From: Talpa occidentalis
Taxonomy: Eukaryota; Chordata; Mammalia; Eulipotyphla; Talpidae
Assembly (NCBI RefSeq): GCF_014898055.3
Contig: NW_023600993.1
Location: forward strand, 16,582,850-16,646,849
DNA: 64,000 nucleotides
Direction of reading: 5' to 3'
Shown here: positions 60,807 to 64,000 of the stretch, piece by piece
How the letters are laid out: each line of letters opens with the position of its first letter
How positions within the stretch are numbered: position 1 is the first letter of the stretch
Notes under the pieces: model-generated
Seen by the model: only the letters and a program-made list of their open reading frames with translations
Told to the model about the DNA's origin: nothing
Database searches by the model: none
Program-made: the position numbers and the translations under genes

Positions 60807-61041
60807 GGGCCTCCCCGGTGGTGCAACGGTTGAGCGCTGGGTTGGGAAGCTGCCCGCAGCCTCTGCAGCGCTGGTTCAATCCCTGGATGCTGGGTGAGGG
60901 TCCCACATGGCCCACAGACCTCTCCTGCCTCCCGCTGCTTCCCTCAGCAGTGTACTTCGTCAATCTGTCTGCTCTGCTCTCCCCTCTGGCTCTGATGAAT
61001 TCTCTCACCCTCCCGCGCTTCTGACTGTACCCAGTGCTTGT

Positions 61042-61115
<74 letters not shown>
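60807..61115 (+). mobile_element. T+ SINE (tail type I) with microsatellite tail
   Basis: Starts 'gggcctccccggtggtgcaa', B box 'ggttcaatccc', shortened middle ('ctggatgctgggtgagggtc'), standard 'actgtacccagtgcttgtat'. The usual AAAC/AAAT tail is replaced by TAGA repeats to the end. The duplication 'aaatctagcatggg' flanks it (60793-60806 and 61116-61129). The right flank continues into an old L1 3' UTR. Confidence 0.95.
61043..61115. repeat. (TAGA)n microsatellite in a SINE tail
   Basis: About 18 perfect tetranucleotide units. The ORFs reading 'YLSIYLSIYLS' on the minus strand are translations of it. Confidence 0.97.
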
Positions 61116-61117
<2 letters not shown>

Positions 61118-61124
61118 ATCTAGC

Positions 61125-61480
61125 ATGGGAGTAAAGGGAGTTTGGAGGGAAATGATCAAAAGGTACAAACTTTAAGTTACATGATAAATAGCAATTAAAG
61201 ATATATACATGATGACTACTGTTAACAATGATGTACAATATATAGGAAGATTATTAAAAGATTAAATCTTAAGAGTTCCCATCATAAGAACATATTTTCC
61301 TCTTATAAAATTGTTTCTTTTTATTAATCTAAATGACAAGATAGAGGTTAGTTGAGTTTATTGTGGCAATTATTTTACAATATCAGTGAATTAATCCATA
61401 ATGTTATTCACCTTAAACTTATATAATGATGTGTTTCAACTACTTCTCAGTAAGACTAGAAAAAAAATTTAAATTACATT
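61125..61480 (+). mobile_element. Old L1 3' UTR fragment
   Basis: 'gatcaaaaggtacaaacttt' (61154-61173), 'tacatgatgactactgttaa' (61206-61225), 'gattaaatcttaagagttcc' (61260-61279), 'agtttattgtggcaattatt' and 'ttcaccttaaacttatataa' follow the L1M 3' end closely in order. Confidence 0.85.
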
Positions 61481-63204
61481 AGAAGCTGAGTGAAAACCAT
61501 TTCCATTAGAACAATTATTTCTTTCCATTAAACAATATTTATAGATAAGAATTTTTATTAAATATTTAAATTGGCAGAAATATATTTACAAGTTCAGGCA
61601 TAAATTTGCATATATAAAATGTGGTAGCTGTATGCAATACCCAAGCTATGTATGTATGTATGCATGTACATGTAAAGTGACCTATAGTTTACATTTATAT
61701 GCACATGAATATGCAGTTCTAATAAACTCTATTTATTTTTATATATAAAAGAGCAAATCAATCTAATCTCGTTTGCAGTCTTGGTTTAATCGGTTGGAGC
61801 CACCAGAAGAGATACACATACTGAGAAGCTTACACTTAACACATTTAAAAAATGTGTCTATATACAAATAAATGTTCTGATTGATCGCTGTTATCTGCCA
61901 CAGGCATAATGGTACAGTAATGATATTCATTTCATATATTTGATATTCCTGTTTTGTAAACTAAGGAGGTAAACATTGCTAAAAACAATCTTCAATCTTT
62001 CAAATTATATAGCAGATTTTGTTAGGACACTGGAATATCTGCAACAGCCAGGGAGAATGGACTCTTCCCTTGTAAAGCTTCCAGCAGATAAAGTAAATCT
62101 TGGAAATAAATGATGATAATACAATTTTAAAAAATAAACAAAACTGACGTTTCTGCACAAAGCAGAAAGGGTGTATAGGTGCCCTCGGATTTCCTAAACA
62201 ATTCACTCTATTGCCTGAGCCCATGTTATTTTGCATCATATGATTGTTGCCTCTGATCTTTAATTTTGTTGTGTGGGAGGAGCACAGACATGCCCATATT
62301 TCAAATGATGAGATGATAATGATATATGGCAGCCATCATTAACAACAACAGAAAGAATGGGCTCTATGTTGCCAATCACATCAAAGAAAGTTAAGGAGAC
62401 TTTGCCAGAGCTGAATCCCATAAGCTTTTGTGAGCCATAATGAGAACTTTAGGTGCTTAATTTGCTTTGTTGTAAAGCCCACATGTAATCTGGGAGTAGG
62501 TTTCCTAATGTGAGGAAACATATGTGCAGTTTTAGTCATTTGACCTCTGAACACTTGGGAGATACGAGTAATTATCAAGAAGAATCTCTAGAGGTAGGGT
62601 TATAACTTCATAAGGCAGGAGGTTTTGCTTTTTTAAAATAAAATGATCTTTGTAACATATGATGCGGACAATGCTATAAAGCGAGCTGATATCTGTGCCA
62701 AAATCTTCCGAGGCTACAAGCCATGGACATTTCAGAATAAATCTACAGGGCAAGCAATGACCTCTTTTCGGTCAACTTTTGCATCTCAGAAGCAGGATTT
62801 ATTTCTGTATTTTCCTATGTTCACATAAATAACACAAACAATGGAAACTATCGGCATTTACACATGAACATGACTTCAACCATGCCAAGATAGAATGATA
62901 ATACTTATGAACCAATGGATTTTTATAATAAAGATATTCAGGGTAGGAGAGCTGGGAGAATCAGTGTCTCAAATCATAAAGTTCTCTATGGTATCTCCTA
63001 AATCTGTTATGTATATGTTTTTTATTTATTTACATTTGGCATTTAATATCAAATAACACTTTTTTCTTTAGGCATAATTGCCAGAACTCCTGGAGTGAAA
63101 GGATTAGGGATTAATATAAACCTGCTCCATAGGGGCCATTCAGATTCATCTCGTTCATTTGCCTGAATTGGGTGAATGCCCTTCCTTACTAGTCCAAGAA
63201 GGAA
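61481..63204. other. Repeat-poor AT-rich stretch
   Basis: No gene or recognised family. Overlapping small ORFs (62381-62828, both strands) have no domain. A short TATG run lies near 61648-61664. Confidence 0.45.
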
Positions 63205-63219
63205 TTTAAAAAATAGTGC

Positions 63220-63279
63220 GGGGGGGGGGGGGGGGGGGGGGGGGGACGGGGGACGGGGGGGGGGGGGGACGGGGGGGGG
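63220..63279. repeat. Poly(G) tract
   Basis: Twenty-six uninterrupted G (63220-63245), then further G runs broken only by three AC dinucleotides, directly in front of a SINE. Gly-rich and Pro-rich ORFs across it are artefacts of the tract. Confidence 0.95.
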
Positions 63280-63500
63280 CCTCCCCAGTGGCGCAGCAGT
63301 TGAGCGCAGGGTTGGGAAGCTGCTTGCAGCCTCTGCAGCACCAGTTCGATCCCTGGCTGCTCCCTGGCCACTGGAGAAGGGTCTCACATGGCTCGCTCTG
63401 GCTCTGGTGAATTCTCTCGCCCTCCTGTGCTTCTGACTGTACCCAGTGCTTGCATAAGTAAATAAAACAAATCTTTAAAATAAATAAATAAATAATTTTT
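63277..63500 (+). mobile_element. T+ SINE (tail type I) with internal deletion
   Basis: Head 'gggcctccccagtggcgcag', B box 'agttcgatccc', then an internal deletion of about 80 bp relative to the 58221 copy: 'ctcacatggctcg' joins directly to 'ctctggctctggtgaattct' near 63395. Tail 'actgtacccagtgcttgcat', AATAAA, 'tcttt', then AAAT repeats. The duplication 'tttaaaaaatagtg' (63205-63218 and 63501-63514) encloses both the SINE and the poly(G) tract. Confidence 0.94.
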
Positions 63501-63514
63501 TTTAAAAAATAGTG

Positions 63515-63899
63515 GGTAATTATACACAATAATATTTAATAGAAGAGGATGAGGAAAACAGAGAAAGAAGAAAAATGCAAATAAAGCAGAAGATACAAAC
63601 AAATATAGGAGGTTAAATTACATTAAGTTTGCTAGAATTTCAAAATGCTGAATATAAGTGTTCTCACAGTGCAGGGATGGAACTGTGACAGATGATACAA
63701 AGCAATCACCAGACACAGGCAAATATATTACCAACATAATATAAAACCTGACAATGCCAAAATTAGAGACCCTTCCCATCTCAGTGCCTAGTAATGTAGT
63801 AATGATGTCCTCAAAAACATTTTATAAAAATATGATAGGTTTTATAAGGCTATGTCTAATAGCATCCTTATAGAAATCATACAAAGCATTAAATGTAAT
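63515..63899. other. Unannotated AT-rich stretch
   Basis: No gene or recognised repeat seen. Confidence 0.45.
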
Positions 63900-64000
63900 A
63901 AACATTTATTGCATTATTCCTTTGTGCTGGTCACCTTATTAAATATTTTGTTATTATAGCCATGTTATGTAATAGGCATAAGTATTATTCTCTTTTGATA
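63900..64000 (-). repeat. MIR-like relic, reversed, cut by the window end
   Basis: 'aacatttattgcattattcc' (63901-63920), 'tttgtgctggtcaccttatt' and 'taggcataagtattattctc' match the order of antisense MIR ('catttattgagcacctactatgtgccaggc ... aggtattattatc'). Confidence 0.5.

Noticed and set aside
60944..61238. ORFs with a repeated YLSI motif
   Set aside because: Translation of the TAGA microsatellite.
1377..63500. Interpreting SINE heads as functional tRNA genes
   Set aside because: A and B boxes are present but the heads do not fold as complete cloverleafs with an acceptor stem and are followed by SINE bodies and target duplications.
63049..63602. Poly-glycine and poly-proline ORFs
   Set aside because: Produced by the poly(G) tract and the adjacent SINE.

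Overview
The window looks like non-coding nuclear DNA from a placental mammal. It is AT-rich and carries no convincing protein-coding gene, tRNA, rRNA or CRISPR array. Almost everything recognisable is interspersed repeat. The most informative element is a tRNA-derived SINE of about 270-320 bp, present in 21 copies on both strands. It has a tRNA-like head with RNA polymerase III A and B boxes, a conserved body, and a tail with AATAAA polyadenylation signals followed by TCTTT and A-rich sequence. This 'T+' architecture is known from bat, carnivore and horse SINEs. The body does not match my recollection of VES, CAN or ERE and is most consistent with the Rhin-1 type of horseshoe and leaf-nosed bats. 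A rhinolophoid bat is therefore my best guess, from memory and not proven here. MIR, L2, MaLR (MLT1), MER5A-like and L1 fragments support a placental mammal.

Layout. 1-10 kb: a possible solo LTR (about 900-1335), a SINE, a twin-primed young L1 whose 5' part is inverted (2943-4240), an old reversed L1 (5060-6115), SINEs and an MLT1 LTR remnant. 10-26 kb: SINEs on both strands, several MIR fragments, a MER5A-like relic, a reversed 3'-UTR-only L1 piece (18440-18585) and a reversed L1 (24740-25790) carrying a nested SINE. 26-33 kb: an old forward L1 with 5' region, ORF1 remnant and 3' end but most of ORF2 missing, then further reversed L1 fragments. 33-45 kb: a short mariner-type inverted-repeat element (34551-34636), MIR and L2 relics, a compound TG/GA microsatellite, a 22-bp triplicate and SINEs. 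45-52 kb: repeat-poor sequence followed by a MaLR-internal-like region with locally duplicated blocks. 52-64 kb: an old forward L1 with ORF1 and the start of ORF2, a 159-bp twin-primed L1 with a perfect 16-bp target duplication, and six SINEs (56538-63500), including a GC-rich young copy, one with a TAGA microsatellite tail and one preceded by a poly(G) tract.

There is no gene network to describe. The elements are linked through retrotransposition: the SINEs have L1-style target-site duplications and presumably used L1 reverse transcriptase. I did not find an undescribed biological system. The best leads are the mariner-type hairpin, the poly(G)-headed SINE, the two twin-primed L1 insertions, the SINE subfamily structure, and a few long ORFs that no recognised repeat explains.
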